A stretch of 64,000 nucleotides of DNA. Origin: Ligustrum vulgare. Taxonomy: Eukaryota; Streptophyta; Magnoliopsida; Lamiales; Oleaceae. Shown here one piece after another: positions 44,683-55,434 of the stretch. Both the position numbers and the translations under genes were made by a program. The notes beneath the pieces are model-generated. The model was not told the origin of the DNA, did not search any database, and saw only the letters and a list, made by a program, of their open reading frames with translations. The number at the start of each line of letters is the position of its first letter. The first letter of the stretch is position 1. Where the stretch lies: NCBI GenBank assembly GCA_963555705.1, contig CAUVWQ010000019.1:1-64000 (forward strand), written 5' to 3'.

Positions 44683-46029
44683 TTAGGTAAGCTCGTGCGA
44701 TGCACGAGTAGTGGCTATAATTATGTATCTAATAGTATTATTATACAAGAACAATAAAAAAGAACATTTCGTCAAATTATGATTCTTCAACTATTATACA
44801 ATTTGTAAGATAAATCTGTAGATTTTGTGCGCTCGTTAAATAGCATATTTTAAAAATTCAGTTTTATTTAAAGTATGTATGATTCTGAAATGGAACTAAA
44901 AAATAAAAAAATCGAAAAATAGATTTTCAAGGACCGGTAACTGCTAGTACGATATAAAAAAGTGAGCGGTCATTTTTTATGCGCATTTACCTTATTTTGA
45001 CAGTCTTATATGATTTTAAAAAACGCAAGTTTGTAGTTTTTATGAGCTTTTCGAAATGGTAAATAAAAAACTTAGTTTTTCCTACTATGCATATGTTGAA
45101 AATAAGATGAAAGTTGACCCGTGAAAAAAAAATGAAAAATATATTATTAAGGAACCGTTTTAAACGAGTGTAACTTTTACTACAATTGACAATTTTGTAA
45201 TTCGATAATGTTGCAAAGTATTGTGTGAGAATTTCAAATTCATGTCAAGAAATTTCTATCACGACTTCATTTGAGCCGTCAAAATTGATCAAACGAAGAA
45301 AGCAAAAAATAAAGGACAAAACAAGGGGCGACAACAAATGAAATGCTGATTTCGGAAAGGTAAGTTTGTAATTTTTTATGAGCTTTTTGAAGTGGTATAT
45401 CAAAAAACTAAGTTTTTTCGAAAGTGAAAAAATGTTGATTCGTAATAAAAATGAAAAATACATTGCCAAGTTACCATTTTAAACGGTTATAACTTTTTCT
45501 ACAGCTAACGGTTTTGCAATTCAAAAATAATGTAGTTAAGTATTGTGTGATAACTTATATTAATGTCAAGATTTTTTTTTTCCAACTTCATTTTAGCCCC
45601 CAAAGTTGACCAAATGAAGAAAAGCAAACAAAAGCACAAAGGGCAAAATAGGAGGCCAAGTTGTTTTTCATAATTCTTCGTTATATAATTTCGAAGACAA
45701 ATTTGTAGATTTTTTGAAACTTTTTTTAGTAGTATTTTAAAAACTCAATTTTATCTAAAGAATGCATGATTTTTAAAATGGGACGAAAGTTAACCCATAA
45801 AAGGAAAATAAAAAATAGATTTTTTTGGACCGATAACCACAAGGATTTGGCAATTTTTGAATGCGCATTCGCTTTTTTTTTTACAATCGTTATTTGTTTT
45901 GAAAATATAAGTTTATAGTTTTTTAGGAGATTTTCGAAGTAGTACGTTAAAAACATAATTTTTTTATCCATAATGCTTATGTTGAAAATGAGAAGAAAGT
46001 TGACTCGTGAAAGAAAAAAAAATTAAAGA
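44683..46029 (-). mobile_element. Non-autonomous Helitron
   Basis: On the minus strand the 3' end shows the hairpin CTCGTGCATCGCACGAG, an 8-nt spacer from hairpin to end, and the terminal CTAA, followed by T in the host, the standard Helitron signature. The 5' end is assigned to TCTTTAATTTT at 46029, preceded by A, as expected for A-T insertion, but this end is less certain. The interior has three diverged copies of a roughly 330-450-bp unit (around AACTTTTACTACAATTG and GACCAAATGAAGAAAAG). No Rep/helicase is present. Confidence 0.7.
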
Positions 46030-46251
46030 TTGACACGACCCACCTCAAGTAACGCTAGTGGACTCACCATCAAGGCTACTAAATGATGCAACTTTATTTA
46101 ACTTATTTTTAAGAAATTTTTTGCATTATCTCCTTTGTAATTTGGACTAACCAACCTGTAATCAATACACAAAATCCCAACAACATTACTATAATTTCCA
46201 TGGCAATGGAGATAAGCCAGATTCTCAAACTTTCATTATGCAAACAACATG
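46030..46251. other. Short spacer containing a hairpin-motif copy
   Basis: It is non-coding. Positions 46111-46170 carry the recurring motif on the minus strand (TTGGTTAGTCCAAATTACAA). The spacer abuts the CACTA terminus at 46252. Confidence 0.45.
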
Positions 46252-46576
46252 CACTAGTACAAAAAGGCATAAAAAAATGAGGAACATACGTCGGTTTTTC
46301 AAAAAATCGACGCGTAAAATAGGACGGTGGTATTGTTGTAATTAAAATTTAGGAACAGGGGTCGGTTTCTATTTTAAACCGACGCGCAAAGTCGGAGAGG
46401 CCGACTTAGCGCGTCGGTTTAAGGAAAAACCGACGCGAGAAACGCTGGTTTCTCGCGTCGGTTCAAGGTGAACCGACGCGCAAAGTCGGACCGACTTTGC
46501 GGGTCGGTTCACCTTGAACTGACGCGAGAAACCGGCGTTTCTCGCGTCGGTTTTTCCTTAAACCAAAGCCTATTCT

Positions 46577-46584
46577 TATAAAAA
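46577..46584 (+). promoter_or_regulatory. TATA box candidate for the CACTA transposase
   Basis: TATAAAAA lies between the subterminal array and the CT-rich leader in element 2. The corresponding segment (about 46560-46608) is absent from element 1, where the repeats join the leader directly. Confidence 0.55.
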
Positions 46585-47274
46585 TCTTCTCCCTATAATT
46601 TCATACACACTCTCGCGCCTCTTTCTCTCTTTCAGTACACTTCTCTCTATACTCTCATGCTTCTCTCTCTCTCACAATTTCTCTCTACTCTCACGCCTCT
46701 CCCTCTCTTGTGAACGTCGCCGCCTCCACCTGTAGCGCCCCGAGTTCCGTATACCCGATTCACTACGTCATTTTCTGTCTAAATTTTTCGAATAATATTT
46801 TTGCGGAAGAAATAATTGAAATTCATTTTTGGCAACATTAAATATACTGTAATGGCCGATAAAATTGAAACATTTATGAAACCATTTGAAATAGTAAATC
46901 GAACCATTAATTTTGTAAAGAAATTGACAATGTCATAATTTCTCAAATAAATGAACTTCTCTAAATTATTCGATTGTTTGGAAAAATACGGAAATCATTA
47001 ACGTCAAACTTTCAACCGTTTAACGATTATTGCCACCATCATTCATCGCTCGCCACCGTCTCCGAAATCTACAAAACTGTTAAAAAGTAGGGTGAGTATT
47101 TCATGGGGGAAATACTCAGTAGACTCATCGCAAATTAATTTAATTTATAAGATGATTAAACACATAAATCCCGGCTCTTTATAAAACGGGCATTGATAGA
47201 GCTTCTTTATAAAACGGCTCTTGATAAAACTCATATTGTGCATTACAGCACGAGACATATTGTGAAAATAATAG

Positions 47275-47371
47275 GCTCTTTGAAAACATCTCTTTGAAAA
47301 TAGTTCTTTGAAAACAGCTCTTTGAAAACAGCTCTTTGAAAACATCTCTTTGAAAACATCTCTTTGAAAAC
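47275..47371. repeat. 14-bp tandem repeat
   Basis: About seven copies of CTCTTTGAAAACAG with slight variation sit head to tail inside the left LTR. The right LTR has lost this region. Confidence 0.9.
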
Positions 47372-47429
47372 CATATACTTATAAAAACATTTTAATTATG
47401 CCAAGCATAATTTCTTTTGAAAGCATAAC

Positions 47430-47770
47430 ATAAGATAGGATTTAAATCCTCATAAACATACAAGAACTTTACCGAACTTAGGTGGCAAGAATTCTTATGC
47501 AGTAAAATCATAATAACAGTAAAATCACAATAACAGTAAGTATACCAAAACATAATTCATGAAATTCATAGGGATCATTTCCATCATAACATAAGATAGG
47601 ATCGAAATCCTCATAAACATACGCGACAGGAATTTTACCGAACTTAGGTGGTAAATCCTCATAAACATATGGAAAGACAGGAATTTTACCGAACTTAGGT
47701 GGTAAATCCTCATAAACTTATGGAGACACAAGAATTTTACCGAACTTAGGTGGCAAGAATTCTTATGTGC
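47430..47770. repeat. Tandem repeat around TTTTACCGAACTTAGGTGG
   Basis: Four copies of a unit of roughly 50-80 bp share AATCCTCATAAAC and TTTACCGAACTTAGGTGG. The unit sits inside the segment missing from the right LTR. Confidence 0.85.
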
Positions 47771-50243
47771 ATAGCAATGATCCAAAACATATAAAACATT
47801 ATCGTAAAAACATAGGGTATACTTACTTTTCATAAAAACATAAGGTATGTTTACCTTTCATAAAACATACTTAATTTTCTTGAAAATTGACTTTCACAAG
47901 TCACATGACATTTATATGAAATCATAATTTAAATCAATTAATAAGTGCGAGTCTACCTCAAATCCGACGAGTGCAAAGTTGAGCGGGAATGACTTCAATT
48001 TCTTTGAATTCTCCGTACGCTTCGTCTTAGCCAATAAGTCACTTTAGTCTATCGAATATATAGTTCAAAATGATAAATTATAATTTTGAGGACTAAAATT
48101 GATGTTTTGAAAGTTGAGGGACTAAAATGAATACTTTTGAAAGTTCAGGGACTAAAATAGATATTTTGAAATTTGAGGGATTAAAAATGAATACTTTGAA
48201 ACTTGGGCTTAAAATCAAATAAAGTAAATCAGTAAGGACTGAAATGATAAGTTTAAAAGCTGAAAGGACTGAAATAAAACCTTTTTAAAACTTGGGGACT
48301 GATTTGAAACATTTCAAAACTTGAGGACTGATTTAAATCATTTTGAAAACGTAGGGACCAAAGTGCAACTTTCTGAAAAGTTAAATATTAAAATCAACCT
48401 TTACTTTCTGTATTTCATTATTCAGCGTTAGAGAGAGAGACTAGAGAAAGGCAGAGGAGACTGGGAGAGCAAAGCGAGAGGGGGCGGAGAAGTGAAACGA
48501 AAGCTGGCGACGCAGTGGCTATTCCGATCTCATACCGGCGGTTCGCCGGCGCAATACCGGCGCTGGGTGCGGCAAAAGGTGGTTAAATAGGGTTGTCAAG
48601 TTTGGGTAGATTTGGTACAAATTTTGGTGCGAAATCGAAGAGTGACCCGAGGCTAGGGTTCGCGATTTGGAGTTGCTGATTCACAGTGAAACTGAGGTTA
48701 GAGTTCACGGTTTAGGTCGTGATTTCTCCGGCTACAATTCCGGTGTTGGTCGAAGGTAAGGTTCTGGGTTCACTTATTATTGGGTTTGAATATGATGTGA
48801 ATATGGGAGTTGGGCAGTTACGGCTTCGAGTGGCGGTTCTTGGGAACGAAGGGCAGCTGCAGGTTTTTGGGTTGGGATTGAACAGTGATGGTGATGGATT
48901 TGTGCGGTGATGGTTTGTTGTCCGATCGTGGAGGTGGGGAGTTGGAGGTGGAAGTAGTGTCAGATTGTAGGTGATTGCAGTGAGTGTGTTGAGATCGATT
49001 TTGGAATTGGGGTGATGATGATGGAAGTTCATGGCTATGGTTGAGGTTGAACTGTGGTTGCAGACGGTTGGCGATGGCTGGATTGAGGAGTGCTGGTTGA
49101 CCGTGGCTTTATGAATTGGCTGTGAATTGATTTCTTGGAGGTGTGACTGAGTTGTGTGATGGTGATTGGGGGTAGTGAACTGTGATGGTGGCTATTGTGT
49201 GATCGATATTGGAGGTTGGTAATGGAGCTGCTGGTGGTTCGCTGGTGCTGGTGATGGGATGATGAAGATGAGTTTGGTGATGGAGCTGCTGGTGGTGATG
49301 GTGATGATGAGACGGTGATAGTACTTAATTTGGTGAAGGTATGGAACTGCTGAAATGGTTGTGAGTTAGTGGATTGATATAATGATGGAAAAGCTGTGGT
49401 TATGGATTGATGATGATGATAATGGTGCTGTAAAGGAATTTGTGGGGGTATGAATGATATTGAAAAATGTTGTAGTGGTATCAAATGGGTGTGTGAATTA
49501 TTATGTCTCAAAGACATAATAATGTTGAATGGGTGGATAAGAAAAGAAAAGAGGTGATGATAGATTAGATTATTGTGGAAATTTTATATAGTAGGGATGC
49601 TTTTGGTGTTGTGTACGTAAATTGTGATGAGGGATAAGAGTGTATGTATTGATTAGGGATTATAGTATAAGATAGTGTAGAATTAGGTATGAGATTGGGT
49701 TTTGTTATGGTTTAAAGGAAAAGAAAAGGAAAAGAAAAGGAAAAGGAAATGATTAAAGGGGAGACATGGGGAATCAAAATAAATAATAGAATGGAATATG
49801 GGTTGTGCCATGATTTGAGGCGGAAAGGAGAAAACACGTGGGAGGAAAAGTTTGGTTTAGTTTGATATGATAAATATTGAACTAACTTCGATTAAGAAAT
49901 GAAATTAAAATTGATATATTTTGGTCTGAAAATACTTTTGAGAATAAATAAATTTTGATATAAAAATTGAATTACGTATTTGGACTTGAAATAATTTGAA
50001 TAAGGAAAATTGAGATATTTTAATAAATTTGGAATTTAAAATGATTTTGAAAATAATATTTTGAATAAATAATTAAAATAACATAATTTTAGAAATTCGA
50101 ATTTTAATTTAAAATCGAACAAATTCGATATTTCTTGACTTGGCTAGACGAATCCGTCGCGGCATTGATTTCAAAACAATAGCGACTCAATTTTCTAAAT
50201 ATTAAAATAATTATTTATTGCATAAAAATTCTGGGTCGCTATA

Positions 50244-52680
50244 ATCTTACCCCCTTAAAATAATTTCGTCCTCGAAATTAAACTTACTTAATCTTATGAT
50301 TTCTGAATACTTAATCAGAATCTCTTCTAGTTTCCATAAATCTTTACTGATATATCAAACCATAATAATTTGTCATTTCTAAACTTCTTATCATCGAATA
50401 TTCCCAAAATAATCAAAACAATTCCCAATCGTATGTAAAAATTTCATCATATCTTGTAGTATTCATGTAACATGTCACTTATCATCGTATCACGTGACCT
50501 CAGATATTCGTATATATCTCTAAAATTTCAACAAATCTTACTGACATATCATATCATAATAATTTTTCCTTTCTTCTTATCATCGAATATTCCCAAAATA
50601 ATAATCAAAGAATTACCTGAATATTCTCTCTACGTAATATACCCAAACATATCAACATAATATCATCAACTTATCTTTCCAATATTTGTAACCCAAAATT
50701 CAGTAAACAAATATCTTCCAAATAACTAAGATTCTTTACTTAAATGTCACCACATTTCCTGCAAAGTATTTCTTTCACTTATACATACTTATGAATTCTG
50801 ATTCAATATGGTCCTTATTTCTCTTTCACGTATTCCCGTATCATCTCACTATACCTTGATTATTATACCAAAAATATCAGTACCAAAATCCAGTAAAATA
50901 TTCCATATCTCCAATCTTATCATCAAATTTTCTTTTGTCGAGAAAAATAACAGCGCATTAACTCTTGTTCCCACATTTCATTTTTCTATACTTTAAATCA
51001 TACATCAAGTACTCGGTATCAAATACTCATTCTAGCTGAGAGCTAAGATACTAACTTAAAACAGCATCACAAGGATCAGATATGTTATTCTCAAACTTAA
51101 GAAACTTCACTAATTTCCCAAATCTGAAATTCAAAATTAAAATTTTCTATTTTCCCAAACTTCAATTCATATCACACTTTATGAACAATACTCTGATTAA
51201 TTTTATCACCATTAAATAAGACTTCTGTAAATCATATAGGATTCCTCATCAAATTTGCTTAACCCAAAGATACAATCCCATAATTAAAAATCACACAACT
51301 GATCATCTCAGATTTTCCATTGTTGTAGCCAAAATATTTACTCACTTCAAAAGTACAACCAATAATAATTAATCGAAACTGCATCACTAAATCTTTAAAT
51401 AAACCCATATATTATGACTAAAAGTGAAAATTCTCAATCGTAGATAATATTTCACCTTAATGCAATAAACCATCAAAATAAGATCATCGAACTCAATATT
51501 CACACGATTCTTCCCTGGATAACCATCACATTCCTTAACCGTCTAGTCGTCATATCTATCACGTACCTTATACGTCAATCTGATCACTAATATTATATAT
51601 CAATTCCTCAGACTAAAAAAAAATCTTGGATTCTACAGTGATCCCTCTTCTGAACACCATTCCAAAATAAGTCATCACTGTAAAATCTTATCCCTATTTT
51701 CCTCAAAATTCATATCCTTATAATACTCTCCAATACAAGTGATCATTCCTTACAAGTGATAAATCCATTCCGAAGAATAATTAAGATTCTTCCCAATAAT
51801 GCCATTATACTTGTCTTCACTCGTCTTTCAAAATATAACTTATCATTTACTCAATCTTGCTTATGAACTTGCAATTCTAAACTCAATTCTCTTAGTGATT
51901 GCATACCATATTATGCTCTTATTTCCAAACGATAAAATTCTGGACAGAGTCTCCCTTGTAATTTGGACTTATCCCAAACCATAAGCATACTTCATAACTC
52001 ACAATAATAAATAACTCCACATTTGATCACAACGATCTAAAAATATTGAAAATGATTCCAACACTTCAATATCATCAAAATATCCCATAATTCAATTCAT
52101 AATTCCTCAACATAACAATTTCAAATTATATTTTTTTCAATATCACAATATCACTTCCTTCGATACTTTAATGGCTCAAAAGATAACTCATACTTATAAA
52201 TATATGCCATAAATCATATTCCCAAAATATTCACAAGGCCAAACTTCATAATAAATTTCTCTTCAAAATAGAGGAAATAATTCACTTACTCAACATAATA
52301 TCCATTACTTAATTCTCAATAAAATCATATTATTCCCATTATGCTCAACACTCGTTTTCTTTCTAAAAAAAATTTCTCATAATCATACATTAAAGCATAT
52401 AAGTTATGACAAAGCATAACAACATCATTATTTTCGAAGAAATACATTCTTATTTCTCATAAATCATAAGTATCCGAAATACTCTTCATTCTTTCTCATA
52501 AATCAATAAAATGAGTATTCGAAATACTGAAATAACTTTAAACATTATAAACTTCTTTACCTCGGAGTTGGTGGAACGAAATGATGGCAGTGGCAATCTT
52601 CATCAATAAAAATCTTATAATGAAAAATATTTCTTGAAAATTCTTTTTGAAAATTTTACCAGTCTACAGAAACGCAGACT
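50244..52680 (-). other. Non-coding internal domain of the LARD-like element
   Basis: It is uniformly AT-rich and without coding potential; the ORFs are short and unlike gag or pol. AAGGGGGTAAGAT on the minus strand at 50244-50256 is the probable polypurine tract. A copy of the recurring hairpin motif lies at 51925-51985 on the minus strand. Confidence 0.8.
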
Positions 52681-52693
52681 AGCTCTGATACCA
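52681..52693 (-). promoter_or_regulatory. Primer-binding site of the LARD-like element
   Basis: On the minus strand TGGTATCAGAGCT lies 3 nt inside the right LTR and complements initiator tRNA-Met. This fixes the element's orientation. Confidence 0.88.
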
Positions 52694-52696
52694 ACT

Positions 52697-54830
52697 TGTA
52701 GCACCCCGAGTTCCGTATACCCGATTCACTACGTCATTTTCTGTCTAAATTTTTGAAATTTGAGGGATTAAAAATGAATACTTTGAAACTTGGGCTTAAA
52801 ATCAAATAAAGTAAATCAGTAAGGACTGAAATGATAAGTTTAAAAGCTGAAAGGACTGAAATAAAACCTTTTTAAAACTTGGGGACTGATTTGAAACATT
52901 TCAAAACTTGAGGACTGATTTAAATCATTTTGAAAACGTAGGGACCAAAGTGCAACTTTCTGAAAAGTTAAATATTAAAATCAACCTTTACTTTCTGTAT
53001 TTCATTATTCAGCGTTAGAGAGAGAGACTAGAGAAAGGCAGAGGAGACTGGGAGAGCAAAGCGAGAGGGGGCGGAGAAGTGAAACGAAAGCTGGCGACGC
53101 AGTGGCTATTCCGATCTCATACCGGCGGTTCGCCGGCGCAATACCGGCGCTGGGTGCGGCAAAAGGTGGTTAAATAGGGTTGTCAAGTTTGGGTAGATTT
53201 GGTACAAATTTTGGTGCGAAATCGAAGAGTGACCCGAGGCTAGGGTTCGCGATTTGGAGTTGCTGATTCACAGTGAAACTGAGGTTAGAGTTCACGGTTT
53301 AGGTCGTGATTTCTCCGGCTACAATTCCGGTGTTGGTCGAAGGTAAGGTTCTGGGTTCACTTATTATTGGGTTTGAATATGATGTGAATATGGGAGTTGG
53401 GCAGTTACGGCTTCGAGTGGCGGTTCTTGGGAACGAAGGGCAGCTGCAGGTTTTTGGGTTGGGATTGAACAGTGATGGTGATGGATTTGTGCGGTGATGG
53501 TTTGTTGTCCGATCGTGGAGGTGGGGAGTTGGAGGTGGCAGTAGTGTCAGATTGTAGGTGATTGCAGTGAGTGTGTTGAGATCGATTTTGGAATTGGGGT
53601 GATGATGATGGAAGTTCATGGCTATGGTTGAGGTTGAACTGTGGTTGCAGACGGTTGGCGATGGCTGGATTGAGGAGTGCTGGTTGACCGTGGCTTTATG
53701 AATTGGCTGTGAATTGATTTCTTGGAGGTGTGACTGAGTTGTGTGATGGTGATTGGGGGTAGTGAACTGTGATGGTGGCTATTGTGTGATCGATATTGGA
53801 GGTTGGTAATGGAGCTGCTGGTGGTTCGCTGGTGCTGGTGATGGGATGATGAAGATGAGTTTGGTGATGGAGCTGCTGGTGGTGATGGTGATGATGAGAC
53901 GGTGATAGTACTTAATTTGGTGAAGGTATGGAACTGCTGAAATGGTTGTGAGTTAGTGGATTGATATAATGATGGAAAAGCTGTGGTTATGGATTGATGA
54001 TGATGATAATGGTGCTGTAAAGGAATTTGTGGGGGTATGAATGATATTGAAAAATGTTGTAGTGGTATCAAATGGGTGTGTGAATTATTATGTCTCAAAG
54101 ACATAATAATGTTGAATGGGTGGATAAGAAAAGAAAAGAGGTGATGATAGATTAGATTATTGTGGAAATTTTATATAGTAGGGATGCTTTTGGTGTTGTG
54201 TACGTAAATTGTGATGAGGGATAAGAGTGTATGTATTGATTAGGGATTATAGTATAAGATAGTGTAGAATTAGGTATGAGATTGGGTTTTGTTATGGTTT
54301 AAAGGAAAAGAAAAGGAAAAGAAAAGGAAAAGGAAATGATTAAAGGGGAGACATGGGGAATCAAAATAAATAATAGAATGGAATATGGGTTGTGCCATGA
54401 TTTGAGGCGGAAAGGAGAAAACACGTGGGAGGAAAAGTTTGGTTTAGTTTGATATGATAAATATTGAACTAACTTCGATTAAGAAATGAAATTAAAATTG
54501 ATATATTTTAGTCTGAAAATACTTTTGAGAATAAATAAATTTTGATATAAAAATTGAATTACGTATTTGGACTTGAAATAATTTGAATAAGGAAAATTGA
54601 GATATTTTAATAAATTTGGAATTCAAAATGATTTTGAAAATAATATTTTGAATAAATAATTAAAATAACATAATTTTAGAAATTCGAATTTTAATTTAAA
54701 ATCGAACAAATTCGATATTTCTTGACTTGGCTAGACGAATCCGTCGCGGCATTGATTTCAAAACAATAGCGACTCAATTTTCTAAATATTAAAATAATTA
54801 TTTATTGCATAAAAATTCTGGGTCGCTATA
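52697..54830 (-). repeat. Right (5') LTR, 2134 bp, internally deleted
   Basis: It matches the left LTR closely, but 1379 bp corresponding to about 46789-48167 are missing, with TTTT at the breakpoint on both sides. By eye I found four base differences in the shared part (for example 48953 A versus 53540 C, 49923 G versus 54510 A). Confidence 0.9.
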
Positions 54831-55056
54831 CCACCGCCCGGTACTCTTCTACCGCCGCCACCTCCTACATTGTAAGACCCGATTCTCATTTTTGTTTATA
54901 AGTATGTATATGTATTTGTGTATATATATTTATGTGTATATATATGTCTCTGCGTGTATATATATATTTGTGTGTGTATATATGACTGTGTATATTTGTG
55001 TGTGTATGTATGTATATATATATATAATATAGATATGTATATAATTAGCCTCTGTG

Positions 55057-55112
<56 letters not shown>

Positions 55113-55434
55113 ATTATATAAATATGATAATTACATGTTAATATGTATAAATGTGTTAATTAAATTTTAATATATATAAATTTGGGTGTTAAATTTATAT
55201 TGTTGATTTTAATTTAGTAGATAGATAAATTTTAATATTTTAATTATTGGAGTTGAAATTATGAGATATTAACTCATGAAATCTTAGCTTCACTTTTTAG
55301 GAATTGAGAATGGATTTCGATTTAAACTTGGAGTAGTTGATGATGTTGAAGTTTGATTTGAGTTGTATTAGATTTTTGAATATGTCGAGGATGAACATTT
55401 TGGTTTATTGTGATATGTTGATTATTCCTATAGG
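54831..55434 (+). other. Leader and leader intron of element 2, right of the LTR insertion
   Basis: It continues the CT-rich leader of element 2 (homologous to 5840-6574), with the GTAAGACCC donor at about 54881 and a TA/TG microsatellite (54900-55110). The hairpin motif is cut short at 55440 by a deletion. Confidence 0.75.

Larger units (their letters stand above)
46731..50243 (-). repeat. Left (3') LTR, 3513 bp
   Basis: This is the full-length LTR. It contains a 14-bp tandem repeat (47275-47371), a repeat series of about 60 bp (47430-47770), GGACTGAAAT-type repeats (48085-48370), a GA-rich leader region (48425-48490), and a TGG/GATGG-rich block (48900-49510). The minus ORFs of 106 and 160 codons in that block are His/Ser/Pro-rich and only mirror the skewed composition. 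Confidence 0.9.
46731..54830 (-). mobile_element. LARD-like non-coding LTR retrotransposon (8.1 kb)
   Basis: It has two LTRs (46731-50243 and 52697-54830) and 5-bp duplications CCACC (46726-46730, 54831-54835). Orientation is minus, from the primer-binding site beside the right LTR and a purine tract beside the left. The internal 2.45 kb has no gag or pol and no ORF above about 60 codons, so it depends on an autonomous relative. LTRs begin TATAGCG and end CGCTACA, an unusual TA start. It is inserted in the leader of CACTA element 2, hence younger than that element. Confidence 0.92.

Noticed and set aside
48712..49517. Two minus-strand ORFs (106 and 160 codons), repeated exactly at 53299-54104
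   Set aside because: They are conserved only because they lie in duplicated LTRs; His/Ser/Thr/Pro-rich composition follows from a GATGG-rich strand, and no domain is seen.
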